A stretch of DNA of 46,759 nucleotides from Pseudomonas fildesensis. GTDB taxonomy: Bacteria > Pseudomonadota > Gammaproteobacteria > Pseudomonadales > Pseudomonadaceae. A model generated the notes under the pieces. That model was not told the origin of the DNA, ran no database searches, and saw nothing but the letters and a program-made list of their open reading frames with translations. Positions 26,016 to 35,548 of the stretch are shown here, piece after piece. A program made the position numbers and the translations under genes. The first letter of the stretch is position 1. Each line of letters opens with the position of its first letter. The DNA is taken from the NCBI RefSeq assembly GCF_001050345.1, contig NZ_LFMW01000019.1, forward strand, positions 1 through 46,759, in the 5' to 3' direction.

Positions 26016-28079
26016 TCAGCGTTCTGTCAGTTGGATTTGCGCCTTGGCCTGCTTCACCACATTCTCCACGGTGAACCCGAACGTCTCTTGCAACTTCGAC
26101 AACGGCGCCGACGCGCCGAAGCTGTTCATCACCACCTTGGCACCGGTCTGGCCTACATAACGATCCCAACCCAACGGGCCTGCCTGTTCCACCACCACCC
26201 TCGCTTTCACTGCCGGCGGCAGCACGCTGTCGCGGTAGGCCTGGTCCTGGTCTTCGAACAGCTCCCAACTGGGCATCGATACCACATGCGCGGCAATGCC
26301 TTCGCCTTTGAGCTGTTCATACGCTGCAACCGCCAGGCTGACTTCACTGCCGGTCGCCAACAGAATCACCTTGGGCTCATCAGTGCCCGCCAACACATAG
26401 GCACCCCTGGCCGCACCCGACGCGGCTGCGTACTTCGTACGATCCAGCGTCGGCAGCGGCTGACGCGACAACACCACGCAGCTGGGCCGGTGGGTTTGCG
26501 CCAAGGCGACCTTCCACAACTCCAGGGTTTCATTGGCGTCGCCCGGCCGCAGGGTCAGCAGCCCCGGCGTGGCACGCAGTTGAGTGAGGTGCTCGATCGG
26601 CTGGTGCGTCGGGCCGTCTTCACCTACGCCGATGGAGTCATGGGTGAACACGAAGATCACCGGCAATTCCATGATCGCTGCGAGGCGGATCGGCGGTTTC
26701 ATGTAGTCGCTGAACACCAGGAACGTCGAGGTGTAGGGCCGCAGGTACGACAGCGCCATGCCGTTGGCAATCGCGCCCATGGCGTGCTCGCGAATGCCGA
26801 AGTGCAGGTTGCGCCCGCTGTAGTCATCGGCGCTGAAACGCCCGGCGCCGTCGAAGGTGAGGTTGGTCTTGGTCGATGGCGACAAATCCGCCGAACCGCC
26901 GAGCAGCCAGGGGATGTGTTGCGCGAAGGCATTCAGCACCTCGCCACCGGCGGCGCGGCTGGCCACGCCCTTTGCATCGGTGTCGAAGCGGGGTAACTCA
27001 CTCTGCCAATGCTCGGGCATTTCCCCGGCGCGCATGCGGCGTAGCTCATCGGCCAGTTCCGGCTCGTCGTGCTCCAGCTGCGACAGGTGCTGGTGCCACG
27101 CGTCATACAGCGGCTGACTGCGCTCAAGCAGCGCATCACGCAGTACCGTGCGGGCTTCATCGGGCACCAGGAAGCTGGAGTCCTGTGGCCAGCCATACGC
27201 GGCCTTGGTCAGGCGGATTTCATCATCGCCCAACGGTTCGCCATGAGCGGCAGCGGTGTTGTGTTTGTGCGGTGAGCCGTAGCCGATCACGCTGTCGACC
27301 ACAATCAGGGTCGGCGCGCCGGTGTTGGTTTTGAAGGTCTCCAGCGCCGCGCTCAAGGCCTGCAAGTCATTGGCATCGGTGACGTGCAAGGTGTGCCAGC
27401 CATACGCCTGGAAGCGCTTGATCACGTCCTCGCTGAACGCAAGCTCGGTGTGCCCCTCGATGCTGATGGTGTTGTTGTCGTAGATCCAGCAGAGGTTATC
27501 CAGCTTCAAGTGCCCGGCCATGGAAGCGGCTTCGCTGCTGATGCCTTCCATCATGTCGCCGTCACCGCACAGGGTATAGACGTTGTAGTCGAACAATAGC
27601 TTGCCGTCGCGGTTGAAACGCTTGCCCAGCCAGCGCTCGGCCATGGCCATGCCCACGCTGTTGGCGCAACCCTGGCCCAGCGGGCCGGTGGTGGTTTCCA
27701 CGCCGGTGGTCATGCGGTACTCGGGATGGCCCGGCGTCTTGGAACTCATCTGCCGGAACTGCTTGATGTCGTCGAGGCTGATCGCTGGCTGCCCCGAGCG
27801 CTTGCCGTGGGCATCGATCTCGACCACACCGGCCAGGTGCAGCAACGAATACAGCAGCATCGACGCATGCCCCACCGACAACACAAAACGGTCGCGGTTG
27901 GGCCAGTCGGGGTGTTCCGGGTGATAACGCAGGAAGCGACTCCACAGCGTATACCCCACCGGCGCCAGGCCCATCGGCGTGCCAGGGTGGCCGGAGTTGG
28001 CCTTCTGTACGGCGTCCATGGCCAGGGTGCGAATCGTGTTGATGCATTGGGTGTCGACAGCGGTGGCAGCGTGAGTCAT
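26016..28079 (-). CDS. tkt: Transketolase
   Basis: A 687-residue thiamine-diphosphate enzyme. Motifs: KANSGHPGTPMG (His near residue 33), the ThDP GDGDMMEGISSEAASMAGHLKLDNL motif, and the second half HDSIGVGEDGPTHQPIEHL with the conserved Glu and His for cofactor activation and substrate. It transfers two-carbon units in the non-oxidative pentose phosphate pathway. The ATG at 28079 has GGGAGA about 8 nt upstream; a longer in-frame start is not supported. The tail differs slightly in length from the usual 665-residue TktA, so this could be a second paralogue. Nothing regulatory visible. Confidence 0.93.
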   Translation of the reverse strand: MTHAATAVDTQCINTIRTLAMDAVQKANSGHPGTPMGLAPVGYTLWSRFLRYHPEHPDWPNRDRFVLSVGHASMLLYSLLHLAGVVEIDAHGKRSGQPAISLDDIKQFRQMSSKTPGHPEYRMTTGVETTTGPLGQGCANSVGMAMAERWLGKRFNRDGKLLFDYNVYTLCGDGDMMEGISSEAASMAGHLKLDNLCWIYDNNTISIEGHTELAFSEDVIKRFQAYGWHTLHVTDANDLQALSAALETFKTNTGAPTLIVVDSVIGYGSPHKHNTAAAHGEPLGDDEIRLTKAAYGWPQDSSFLVPDEARTVLRDALLERSQPLYDAWHQHLSQLEHDEPELADELRRMRAGEMPEHWQSELPRFDTDAKGVASRAAGGEVLNAFAQHIPWLLGGSADLSPSTKTNLTFDGAGRFSADDYSGRNLHFGIREHAMGAIANGMALSYLRPYTSTFLVFSDYMKPPIRLAAIMELPVIFVFTHDSIGVGEDGPTHQPIEHLTQLRATPGLLTLRPGDANETLELWKVALAQTHRPSCVVLSRQPLPTLDRTKYAAASGAARGAYVLAGTDEPKVILLATGSEVSLAVAAYEQLKGEGIAAHVVSMPSWELFEDQDQAYRDSVLPPAVKARVVVEQAGPLGWDRYVGQTGAKVVMNSFGASAPLSKLQETFGFTVENVVKQAKAQIQLTER

Positions 28080-28257
28080 GAAACCGGTCTCCCTCGGGTG
28101 GCGATCTACAGTGGAGGGCAGGGCGCGGCAAAGGTTTGATCCTATCGACGATGCTGCGACGAACGGGGATGGTTTGACCTCAAACATGACAAGACCCCTT
28201 GCAATGGGCTAGCTTCAAGGGGGTAAGCCATTGATCAACTTGTTGCGGAGGTACGCC

Positions 28258-28479
28258 ATGCCAGTGAAACACGACCTGTATCAGGACTTGGGTTTGAGCA
28301 AGGACGAAGTCGACGGGCGCCGGGCGAAAAATCCCCATCTGAATGCGCTGTTTGATAAGTACAAAACCGTCGATGAGTTGGTAGTGAGCGCTGAAAAGGC
28401 GGCCGGCAGTGATGAGGAATTGAAGAAGTTGAAGGAGAAACGTTTGTTGGTTAAGGATGAGATTGCCAAGTTGTTGTAA
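28258..28479 (+). CDS. YdcH/DUF465 small coiled-coil protein
   Basis: A 73-residue, highly charged, almost fully helical protein of the YdcH/DUF465 family (MPVKHDLYQDLGLSKDEV, ending LKKLKEKRLLVKDEIAKLL). The C-terminal half forms a coiled coil. Function is unknown; members are abundant small proteins. ATG at 28258 has GGAGG with 6-nt spacing. An upstream in-frame ATG lacks one. Confidence 0.88.
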   Translation: MPVKHDLYQDLGLSKDEVDGRRAKNPHLNALFDKYKTVDELVVSAEKAAGSDEELKKLKEKRLLVKDEIAKLL

Positions 28480-28502
28480 GTGGGCAATTGACCCATTCAA
28501 TG

Positions 28503-28525
28503 AGGGAGCGAGCCATTCGCTCCCT
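28503..28525. terminator. Hairpin after ydcH-like gene (terminator or REP unit)
   Basis: AGGGAGCGA and TCGCTCCCT form a 9-bp stem with a 5-nt loop (GCCAT). It follows the YdcH-like stop by about 20 nt and precedes the convergent HglS gene end. The tail has few T residues, so it could be a REP unit acting as terminator. Confidence 0.55.
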
Positions 28526-28685
28526 TGCACAGGGCGCAAAGCCATTCGCGGTATCAGGCTCACATTTTTTCAGAATTGACTGAAAGACATCATCACCCAT
28601 GCTGCCTATGATGCCCCCGTCCACCCGGCTCTGGGGACTGTTGCGGCGCAAGGACTGCGCTGGTGAGCCGGGCGGGCACTTCAGT

Positions 28686-30062
28686 TCATGCCAGCAGTGC
28701 CTGGGTGCATTCATCCATCGAGCGCCGTTGCGTTTCGTCATAGAGCTTCAATTCATCAATCGTCTTGCGGCCCAGCGCCCGCTCGAATTGGGCCTGGTTC
28801 GAATTGGACGCGTAGTGACTTTGCGCCGCGTCCCCCAGGTTCGACTGAAAAATCCCCGCCGCACTCACCGGCAGAAAATCCTCATACACCAACGGCTCGA
28901 CTGCCACGTGACCCGCGTCGATCAGCGCGTCCAGTGTGCGCGGCTGCTCGGCGTGGCCGCGTGCTGCCAGGCCTTTGTCGGTGGTGAAGTAGCGGAAGTA
29001 CGCCAGGCCTTGTTCACGCATCTGTGTGTGGTTGTCCGGGAAGGCCTGGAAGTGCTGCTCCATTAACGCCACATAGCGCGCGGCGTTGGCCTCGTTCGGG
29101 AACGCGCCCAGTTCATCGCGAGCGGCATTTAACAGCTGGTCATACAGCGCGCGGCCCTTGGGGGTGAGGGCGACGCCGCGTTGTTCGATTTCGCCAAAGC
29201 GCGCGCTGTGGCTACCTTGAGCGTCTGTGAACGCGATGGCCTCGTCGAGCGCCTTGAAGCTGGTCTGGCGCAGCAGGATCGGGCAGTTGCGGCGCGGCGG
29301 CCCCTCGATCACGGCCTTGGGCGTGATGCCCTTGCCGGGCATGGCGGCTTGCACCTGGTCGATGTCCAGGGTGCGCGGAGTGAGGTGGTTGATGTGCGGG
29401 CCCTTGAAGGCCACCACGTCGGCGATCAGGCGATGCTGGTCACTGAGCTGCTGGTACTGCGCGCCGGTGACGGTGGCGGTGTGGTGCCAGCGGAAGGTTT
29501 CCAGGGCCTGGCGGATAAATTCATCCGCGTCGCTGGCATTGAGGCCGCCGTTCCGTTCCGACTGGTCGATCAGTGCAAGGGCGCCAGGGGTGAAGATCGA
29601 GCGTTTGGCCAGGGCGCTTTCGGCGAAGGCGCGCAGCTCGGGGTTTTCGATCAGTTCCAGGCGCAGCAACGAGGTGAACACGCGGAACGGGCTGGTTTGC
29701 AGCGCGCTTTCATGCACCGCGCGAAACGCCGTGGAGTGCACCGGCACGCCGGCCGGGGTCAGGTCGTAGTAGCCCACCGGCTGCATGCCCATCACCGCAA
29801 ACAGGCGGCTGATGGTTGCCAGTTCCGCTGCGGTGCCCAGGCGGATGGCGCCGTGGCGCTCCATGTCCAGGCGCTGGATTTCGCCGGTGCGCTGCAGTTG
29901 CTGCGCCAGGCCCGGTTCGCTGTCGAGTACGCGGGTGTTGGTCTCGGCCACCAGCGCCATTAGCGCGCCGTACAGCGGAACTTCATCTCGGTACATGTCG
30001 GACATGGCCCTGGAAAAGCCCTTGCGGATCTCGTCGGGGCTGACAGGTGCGGTGGTGGGCAT
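28686..30062 (-). CDS. hglS: 2-oxoadipate dioxygenase/decarboxylase HglS (YdcJ/DUF1338)
   Basis: A 458-residue DUF1338 protein matching HglS, the Fe(II) enzyme that turns 2-oxoadipate into D-2-hydroxyglutarate in D-lysine breakdown. The metal and substrate residues known for HglS fall at the right places: His70 and Arg74 (ERHGAIR), His226 (HINHLTPR) and a glutamate at 291/293 (FGEIEQRG). The ATG at 30062 gives the family's N-terminus; upstream extension is unlikely. No lysine-pathway genes are adjacent, so it appears as a single gene. Upstream intergenic DNA (30063-30351) also serves the divergent porin gene. Confidence 0.92.
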   Translation of the reverse strand: MPTTAPVSPDEIRKGFSRAMSDMYRDEVPLYGALMALVAETNTRVLDSEPGLAQQLQRTGEIQRLDMERHGAIRLGTAAELATISRLFAVMGMQPVGYYDLTPAGVPVHSTAFRAVHESALQTSPFRVFTSLLRLELIENPELRAFAESALAKRSIFTPGALALIDQSERNGGLNASDADEFIRQALETFRWHHTATVTGAQYQQLSDQHRLIADVVAFKGPHINHLTPRTLDIDQVQAAMPGKGITPKAVIEGPPRRNCPILLRQTSFKALDEAIAFTDAQGSHSARFGEIEQRGVALTPKGRALYDQLLNAARDELGAFPNEANAARYVALMEQHFQAFPDNHTQMREQGLAYFRYFTTDKGLAARGHAEQPRTLDALIDAGHVAVEPLVYEDFLPVSAAGIFQSNLGDAAQSHYASNSNQAQFERALGRKTIDELKLYDETQRRSMDECTQALLA

Positions 30063-30351
30063 AGAAAAATTCCTGATGGCTAGGGCGATGACGATGGCCT
30101 TTGTCTGGATTTTGTTGAGCTGCAGGCGTGCTTGCAAACGAAGATTCCTCTGGACTTCATTCTGCAAATGAATGAGATGACGTGAAAATGACAAAAATCA
30201 GCAGCCGGGAAATTTCATTTTTCGCCGGTTTTACTAACTAATTCTTCACGGAGTCCGCCCCGGACGTCATGAAACAATCGTCACGTTTGCAAGGATGAAA
30301 ACGTCGTTTCGCACACCACATCCATAAAAAAATAGTCAGGGGCCGTCGTTA

Positions 30352-31761
30352 ATGAAAATTTCTACACTGGCGTTATCCATCACCGCCGCCGTTCTTGCAC
30401 AACAGGCTTACGCTGATGACTTCGGGCTCGGCGCGCTCGGCACGGGCAACGGTCACAGCGGTTTTCTCGAAGACAGCCATGCTGCTATCAGTTCGCGGAC
30501 CATGTACTACAGCGCCGACAACCGCTCGGGCACCAACAACGATCTGCGCGAAGCGGCAACAGCGCTGCGTTTTGACTACAAATCCGGCTTCACCCAAGGC
30601 ACGGTTGGCGTCGGTTTCGACGTGATGGCCTTCGGCGCGCTGCGTTTGGACGGTGGCGATGGCCACACAGCGGGCACGGGCATTTCCGGTAACGGCAACA
30701 GCTTCTTCCCGACCAAAAACAACGGCACCGAGCCGGCCGATGCCTTCGGTCGCGCGGCCGGTAATGTGAAATTCCGCATTTCCCAGACCGAGTTGCACGT
30801 CGGCGGCGGTTTGGCGCCGGTCCTGCCGATCCTGGTCTCCAACGACAGCCGGGTTGCACCGCAAACCTTTGACGGCGGCATCCTCACCTCAAACGACATT
30901 CCCAACGTCACCTTCACCGGCGGCGAGCTGAACCGGGCCGAAGGCCGTGCCTCCAGCAATTCGACGGGGCTGAGCGTGGCGGGTGGCCTGCGTGACAGCG
31001 ACAGCTTCAAGTTCGGTGGTGTGGACTACAAACCGTTCGGCTCTTCCGACAACGTCATCGCGAAAAACCTCACGCTGCAGTACTACTACGCCCAGCTGCA
31101 AGACTTCTACAAACAGAACTACATCGGCCTGGTCCACGTGCTGCCCCTGGGTAATGACCAGTCGTTCAAGACCGACCTGCGCTACTTCGACAGCACCAGC
31201 GACGGCAAGAACGGCGAGAGCGGCTACCAGTTCAGCAACAACGGCGGCTATGCCCGGCACAAGGGTGAAGTGGACAACAAAACCTACAGCGCGGCCTTCA
31301 CTTACCAGTTGGGCGGCAGCAGTTTGATGCTCGGCCATATCGGTGTGGGTGATGACGGCGGCTTCGTGTGGGTCAACCAGGGCAGCCTTGCCGACCCACA
31401 CGCGCAAGGTGCAGGCGGCAGCGACTTCTACCTGTTCACCGATGCCGTGGTGGGCCAGTTTTCCCGTGCGGGCGAGCAGGTCAACTTTGGCCAGTACTCC
31501 TACGACTTCAAGGCATATGTGCCGGGTCTGAGAGCTTCCGTTGCCTATCTGGACGGCAAGGACATAAAGTCGAGTGTTGCCGGTGGTCCTGACCAGAAAG
31601 AAAACGAAGCCGACTTCCGTCTGGACTACGTTGTGCAGGCGGGTCCTCTGAAAGGCTTCGGGACCACCTTGCGTACCGGCACCTACCACGGCAAAAACAC
31701 CGGCACCGCCGATCAGGATCAGACCCGCCTGATCCTCAACTACACCTACGCCATCTTCTAA
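30352..31761 (+). CDS. OprD-family outer-membrane porin
   Basis: A 469-residue OprD-type 18-stranded porin. A signal peptide ends after AYA (residue 22), and the mature protein starts DDFGLG with the typical GFLEDSHA plug. Alternating aromatic strands and the terminal LNYTYAIF, ending in Phe, fit outer-membrane insertion. OprD/Occ proteins import amino acids, small carboxylates or other solutes; the substrate cannot be told here. Divergent from HglS, so an amino or oxo acid is one possibility, but that is only guilt by association. No clear promoter in the 290-nt upstream gap. Confidence 0.9.
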   Translation: MKISTLALSITAAVLAQQAYADDFGLGALGTGNGHSGFLEDSHAAISSRTMYYSADNRSGTNNDLREAATALRFDYKSGFTQGTVGVGFDVMAFGALRLDGGDGHTAGTGISGNGNSFFPTKNNGTEPADAFGRAAGNVKFRISQTELHVGGGLAPVLPILVSNDSRVAPQTFDGGILTSNDIPNVTFTGGELNRAEGRASSNSTGLSVAGGLRDSDSFKFGGVDYKPFGSSDNVIAKNLTLQYYYAQLQDFYKQNYIGLVHVLPLGNDQSFKTDLRYFDSTSDGKNGESGYQFSNNGGYARHKGEVDNKTYSAAFTYQLGGSSLMLGHIGVGDDGGFVWVNQGSLADPHAQGAGGSDFYLFTDAVVGQFSRAGEQVNFGQYSYDFKAYVPGLRASVAYLDGKDIKSSVAGGPDQKENEADFRLDYVVQAGPLKGFGTTLRTGTYHGKNTGTADQDQTRLILNYTYAIF

Positions 31762-31830
31762 GTCTTCATGTGCATCCAGGCGTGGATGGGTTCTACACTG
31801 CTCCTCACCTTGTAGGCGACGGAGAACCCA

Positions 31831-34473
31831 ATGACGGCCACGCCTGTACCCCGAATGCTTGACACGATTGAAGGCCAACGCCTGGCGACGCAGGATGCCG
31901 AGCGTTGGCGCGAGTGGGGCCCATATTTAAGCGAACGCCAGTGGGGCACGGTACGCGAAGACTACAGCGCCAACGGCGATGCCTGGGCGTACTTCCCCCA
32001 TGAACATGCCCGCAGCCGCGCCTACCGTTGGGGCGAGGATGGCCTGGCCGGTTTCAGCGACAAGGCGCAACGCTGGTGCCTGGGCCTGGCGCTGTGGAAC
32101 GAGCGCGACGCGATCCTCAAGGAACGCCTGTTCGGCCTCAACAACGCTGAGGGCAACCACGGTGAAGACGTCAAGGAACTGTACTTTTTCGTCGACGGTG
32201 TGCCGAGCCATGCCTACATGCGCATGCTTTACAAATATCCCCATGCGGCCTTTCCCTACGCCGACCTGATCGCCGAGAACGCACGGCGAGGGCTTGAGGA
32301 TGCGGAGTACGAAATCCTCGATACCGGTGTGTTCGAAGACAACCGTTATTGCGATGTCAGCGTCGAATACGCCAAGTATCAGCCCGATGATATTTTCATG
32401 CGCGTCATGGTGCACAACCGCTCGGACCAGCCGACGCGCCTGCACGTGCTGCCCCAGCTCTGGGCGCGCAATGACTGGAGCTGGACCTTCGGCGCGCCCA
32501 AGCCGCAGTTGTTGCTGGACGGCGAGCGCGTGCTGGCCCGACATCATGAACTGCCCGACCGCCACCTCAGCGCCTGGGGTCAGGACGCTGTGGAATGGCT
32601 GTTCTGCGAAAATGAAAGCAACTTTCCCAGGTTGGACGGGCAACCGACGCCGGGGCCGTTCAAGGATGGCATCAACGATTACGTGGTGGGCGACGTTCAA
32701 TCGGCGATCCGCCGCGACGCGGGCACCAAGGTTGCCGCGCGGTTCGTCCTTGAGCTGGCGGGCCACGAAAGCAAAACCCTCTACCTGCGTTTTGCGCCCA
32801 CCGACGCGCCCCAGGTCAACGCGCGCAAGCTGTTCGAACAGCGCCGCCAGGAGACCGACGATTTCTACGCCGCCTTGCAGCATGGCATTGCCGACGACGA
32901 TGCACGCAATGTGCAACGCCAGGCCCTGGCCGGTTTGCTGTGGTCCAAGCAGCTCTACTATTTCGACGTGAACCAGTGGCTCGACGGCGACCCGGCCCAG
33001 CCCGCGCCGCCGCCCGAGCGCCTGCATATCCGCAATACCCATTGGCGGCACCTGTCCAACTTCGACATCCTCTCCATGCCCGACACCTGGGAATACCCGT
33101 GGTACGCCTCCTGGGACCAGGGCTTCCAGGCAGTGGCCTTTGCGCTGATGGACCCCGGCTATGCCAAGCAACAACTGTTGCTGCTGGTGAAGGACCGCTT
33201 TATGCACCCCAACGGCCAGTTGCCGGCCTATGAATGGCGCTTCGACGATGCCAACCCGCCGGTGCATGCGTGGGCCACCTGGCGCGTGTATCAGCAGGAC
33301 AAGGCACTGGCCGGCGTAGGCGATATGGATTTCCTTGAGCGGATTTTCCACAAGCTGCTGTTGAATTTTTCCTGGTGGGTCAACCGCAAGGACGCCGAGG
33401 GCCGCAACCTGTTCCAGGGCGGGTTCCTGGGGCTGGACAACATCGCTTTGTTCGATCGCTCGGCCACGCTGCCGCCGGGTTACCAACTGGACCAGGCTGA
33501 TGGCACGGCGTGGGTGGCGGCGTATGCACTGGACCTGATGCGTATCGGGCTGGAGCTGGCCAAGCGCAATGTCGTGTACGTCGACATCGCGGTGAAATTT
33601 TTCGAGCACTTCCTGTACATCGCAGGCGCCATCAATCGCGTCGACGACAGCGCCGAAGGCTTGTGGGATGAGCAGGACCGGTTCTTCTACGATGTGCTGC
33701 AGCGTCCCGACGGCCAAAGTGAGCCGGTGCGCCTACGCTCCATCGTCGGCCTGATGCCGCTGTTTGCCGTGCTGGTACTGGAACAGCGCGAACACGAAGG
33801 TTTGGAAGGCTTGCGCGAACGCTTGCTGGGTTTCATGCATCACCGGCCGGACCTGGCCAAGCTGGTTTCGCGCTGGAATGAACCGGGGCAGGGCAATCGC
33901 CTGTTGCTGGCGTTGCTGCGTGGTGAACGCACCAAGGACCTACTGAGCCGCATGCTCGATGAAAACGAATTTCTCTCGGCCTTTGGTGTGCGCTCCTTGT
34001 CCAAGGCGTTCGCCGAGCAGCCACTGGCGTTGAAGATGAATGGCGACACGCTGTGCGCGCGCTACCAGCCCGGCGAGTCCGATTCACGTTTGTACGGCGG
34101 CAACTCCAATTGGCGCGGGCCGTTGTGGATGCCCGTGAATTACATGCTGATTGAATCGTTGCGCGAGTTTCACCGTTACTACGCTGACAATTTTTCGGTG
34201 GAGTACCCGACGGGTAGCGGTTATCTGGCTTCCCTGGAGGAAGTGGCTGACAGCCTCAGTCAGCGCCTGACCCGCTTGTTTCTAAAGGATGAAAATGGTT
34301 CAAGGCCGTCCATGGCGGGATATGCGCAGTTGGAGGCGGACCCGGCCAGCCGCGATCTGGTGCTGTTTCATGAATATTTTCATGGGGAAACCGGGCGTGG
34401 TTTGGGGGCTTCATACCAGACAGGATGGAGTGCGTTGGTGGCATTGCTATTGAATGTTCCGCCAAAGGCTTGA
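31831..34473 (+). CDS. GH63/MGH1-type glycoside hydrolase
   Basis: An 880-residue cytoplasmic protein with an (alpha/alpha)6-type catalytic barrel in the C-terminal two-thirds, recognised by WEYPWYASWDQGFQAVAF, GQLPAYEWRFDDANPPVHAWA and GGNSNWRGPLWMPVNYMLIE, as in GH63 and mannosylglycerate-hydrolase-like enzymes. The N-terminal part (EDYSANGDAWAYFPHEHARSRAYRWGEDG) is conserved in bacterial members. The general acid is likely the Asp of SWDQG. No signal peptide. The substrate, perhaps a glucosyl or mannosyl compatible solute or polysaccharide, is not certain. RBS GGAGA upstream of ATG. The operon status is unclear. Confidence 0.83.
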   Translation: MTATPVPRMLDTIEGQRLATQDAERWREWGPYLSERQWGTVREDYSANGDAWAYFPHEHARSRAYRWGEDGLAGFSDKAQRWCLGLALWNERDAILKERLFGLNNAEGNHGEDVKELYFFVDGVPSHAYMRMLYKYPHAAFPYADLIAENARRGLEDAEYEILDTGVFEDNRYCDVSVEYAKYQPDDIFMRVMVHNRSDQPTRLHVLPQLWARNDWSWTFGAPKPQLLLDGERVLARHHELPDRHLSAWGQDAVEWLFCENESNFPRLDGQPTPGPFKDGINDYVVGDVQSAIRRDAGTKVAARFVLELAGHESKTLYLRFAPTDAPQVNARKLFEQRRQETDDFYAALQHGIADDDARNVQRQALAGLLWSKQLYYFDVNQWLDGDPAQPAPPPERLHIRNTHWRHLSNFDILSMPDTWEYPWYASWDQGFQAVAFALMDPGYAKQQLLLLVKDRFMHPNGQLPAYEWRFDDANPPVHAWATWRVYQQDKALAGVGDMDFLERIFHKLLLNFSWWVNRKDAEGRNLFQGGFLGLDNIALFDRSATLPPGYQLDQADGTAWVAAYALDLMRIGLELAKRNVVYVDIAVKFFEHFLYIAGAINRVDDSAEGLWDEQDRFFYDVLQRPDGQSEPVRLRSIVGLMPLFAVLVLEQREHEGLEGLRERLLGFMHHRPDLAKLVSRWNEPGQGNRLLLALLRGERTKDLLSRMLDENEFLSAFGVRSLSKAFAEQPLALKMNGDTLCARYQPGESDSRLYGGNSNWRGPLWMPVNYMLIESLREFHRYYADNFSVEYPTGSGYLASLEEVADSLSQRLTRLFLKDENGSRPSMAGYAQLEADPASRDLVLFHEYFHGETGRGLGASYQTGWSALVALLLNVPPKA

Positions 34474-34514
34474 ATCGGGTAAATTCGCCGCCCCTTCTTA
34501 CAAGGATGTAGACA

Positions 34515-35108
34515 ATGACGAATGTCGTCGCGCGATTCAGCCATGCGGGCCTCTTGGGTGCATTGCTGATCACTACCAGTATTTTCATCACGTCCCTGTA
34601 TTCCCGGGAAGGTGCTGCGGCGCCCCTGATGATGCATTGCAGCAACTGCGAGAAAGGCGACGACACCTTCGATGCGACGAAATGGTTCAGCAGCGGGATG
34701 TACCGTCTTGAAACGGACATTGTTCCGAACCCGATGAGGTCGATGACTCGCATTCACCCGGTGGTCTTCACGGCGAAGGACAACGACAAGCTGGTAGAGG
34801 CCGCGCTACGAGGGATCATCGATGTCGACTCATCCTTAGATACCCGCACGTTTGAATCACAGTGGCCTTTGTTGACGCGTCGTGTGCGCTACACCTACAG
34901 CTTCTTTGTGGTGCCTGACGAACCCAAGGACCTCTACGACATGTACTTGCAAGTGGGCAAACACAAGCTGGTGATCGTGATTGGGCTGGACGTCAATACC
35001 GGTGAAGTCACCGCCGAGTACGAAGGACGTGTCATTCGTGAAAATGACGGTAATGACCCCGCGTATTGGGACACGTTTGAAGCGATGGATAACGCCGGTA
35101 CCCGTTGA
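34515..35108 (+). CDS. Membrane-anchored or secreted protein of unknown function
   Basis: A 197-residue protein with an N-terminal hydrophobic segment (residues about 12-29) and an Ala-rich junction (GAAAP), so it is exported or anchored in the inner membrane. The mature part contains one CxxC (HCSNCEKG) close to the N-terminus and otherwise mixed alpha/beta sequence with a DLYDMYLQVGKHKLVIVIGLDV segment. No family recognised. AAGGATG serves as ribosome site. It ends at a strong terminator. Confidence 0.7.
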   Translation: MTNVVARFSHAGLLGALLITTSIFITSLYSREGAAAPLMMHCSNCEKGDDTFDATKWFSSGMYRLETDIVPNPMRSMTRIHPVVFTAKDNDKLVEAALRGIIDVDSSLDTRTFESQWPLLTRRVRYTYSFFVVPDEPKDLYDMYLQVGKHKLVIVIGLDVNTGEVTAEYEGRVIRENDGNDPAYWDTFEAMDNAGTR

Positions 35109-35131
35109 TCGGGGGGCAGGCAGGCTGAACG

Positions 35132-35159
35132 AAAAATCCCGCCGGAAGGCGGGATTTTT
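35132..35159. terminator. Bidirectional intrinsic terminator
   Basis: AAAAATCCCGCC and GGCGGGATTTTT form a 12-bp stem with GGAA loop, giving A- and T-runs on both sides. It separates the convergent gene at 34515 and the SCP2 gene. Confidence 0.93.
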
Positions 35160-35177
35160 GTTTTGAGCGCGGTCTTA

Positions 35178-35492
35178 TCAGGCCGGGAACAGTTCGCTCA
35201 GCTTCATCGCCAGCATCATGTCGCCTTCGGTGCGCAGCTTGCCGCCCATGAAGGCCTGCATGCCGTCGGTGGAACCGTCGACAATGCCTTTCATGGTGTC
35301 GCCGTCCATGACCAAGGTCACCTGGGCGTCAGGGTTTTCGCCTTCCAGCAGTTCGCAGGTGTTGTTCTTGACCACCAGCGAGAAGTTCTGGGTGTCGTCG
35401 ATACGGAAGCCGAACACCAGGTCCAGGCCGTCAGCGGCGGCTGGGTTGAATTTGGCTTTCATTGCTTCTACAGCTTTGGCTACGTCAGTCAT
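35178..35492 (-). CDS. SCP2 sterol-binding domain protein
   Basis: A 104-residue stand-alone SCP2 domain: GLDLVFGFRIDDTQNFSLVVKNN, LVMDGDTMKGIVDGSTDGMQAFMGGKLRTEGDM and KLSELFPA are the family pattern. SCP2 domains bind lipids or acyl chains in a hydrophobic tunnel; single-domain bacterial members lack a defined reaction. Soluble, no signal peptide. Lies 57 nt downstream of the histidine-phosphatase homologue on the same strand, and the two probably form an operon ending at the terminator at 35132. Confidence 0.92.
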   Translation of the reverse strand: MTDVAKAVEAMKAKFNPAAADGLDLVFGFRIDDTQNFSLVVKNNTCELLEGENPDAQVTLVMDGDTMKGIVDGSTDGMQAFMGGKLRTEGDMMLAMKLSELFPA

Positions 35493-35548
35493 GGTTTCGA
35501 TCCTTTTATGGTGAGTCCAGTGACCTTGGGGTCACGGTTGGCCGCAAT

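Noticed and set aside
31927..33717. A 596-codon minus-strand open frame opposite the GH63 gene
   Set aside because: Same antisense artefact; the plus-strand protein is a clear glycosidase.
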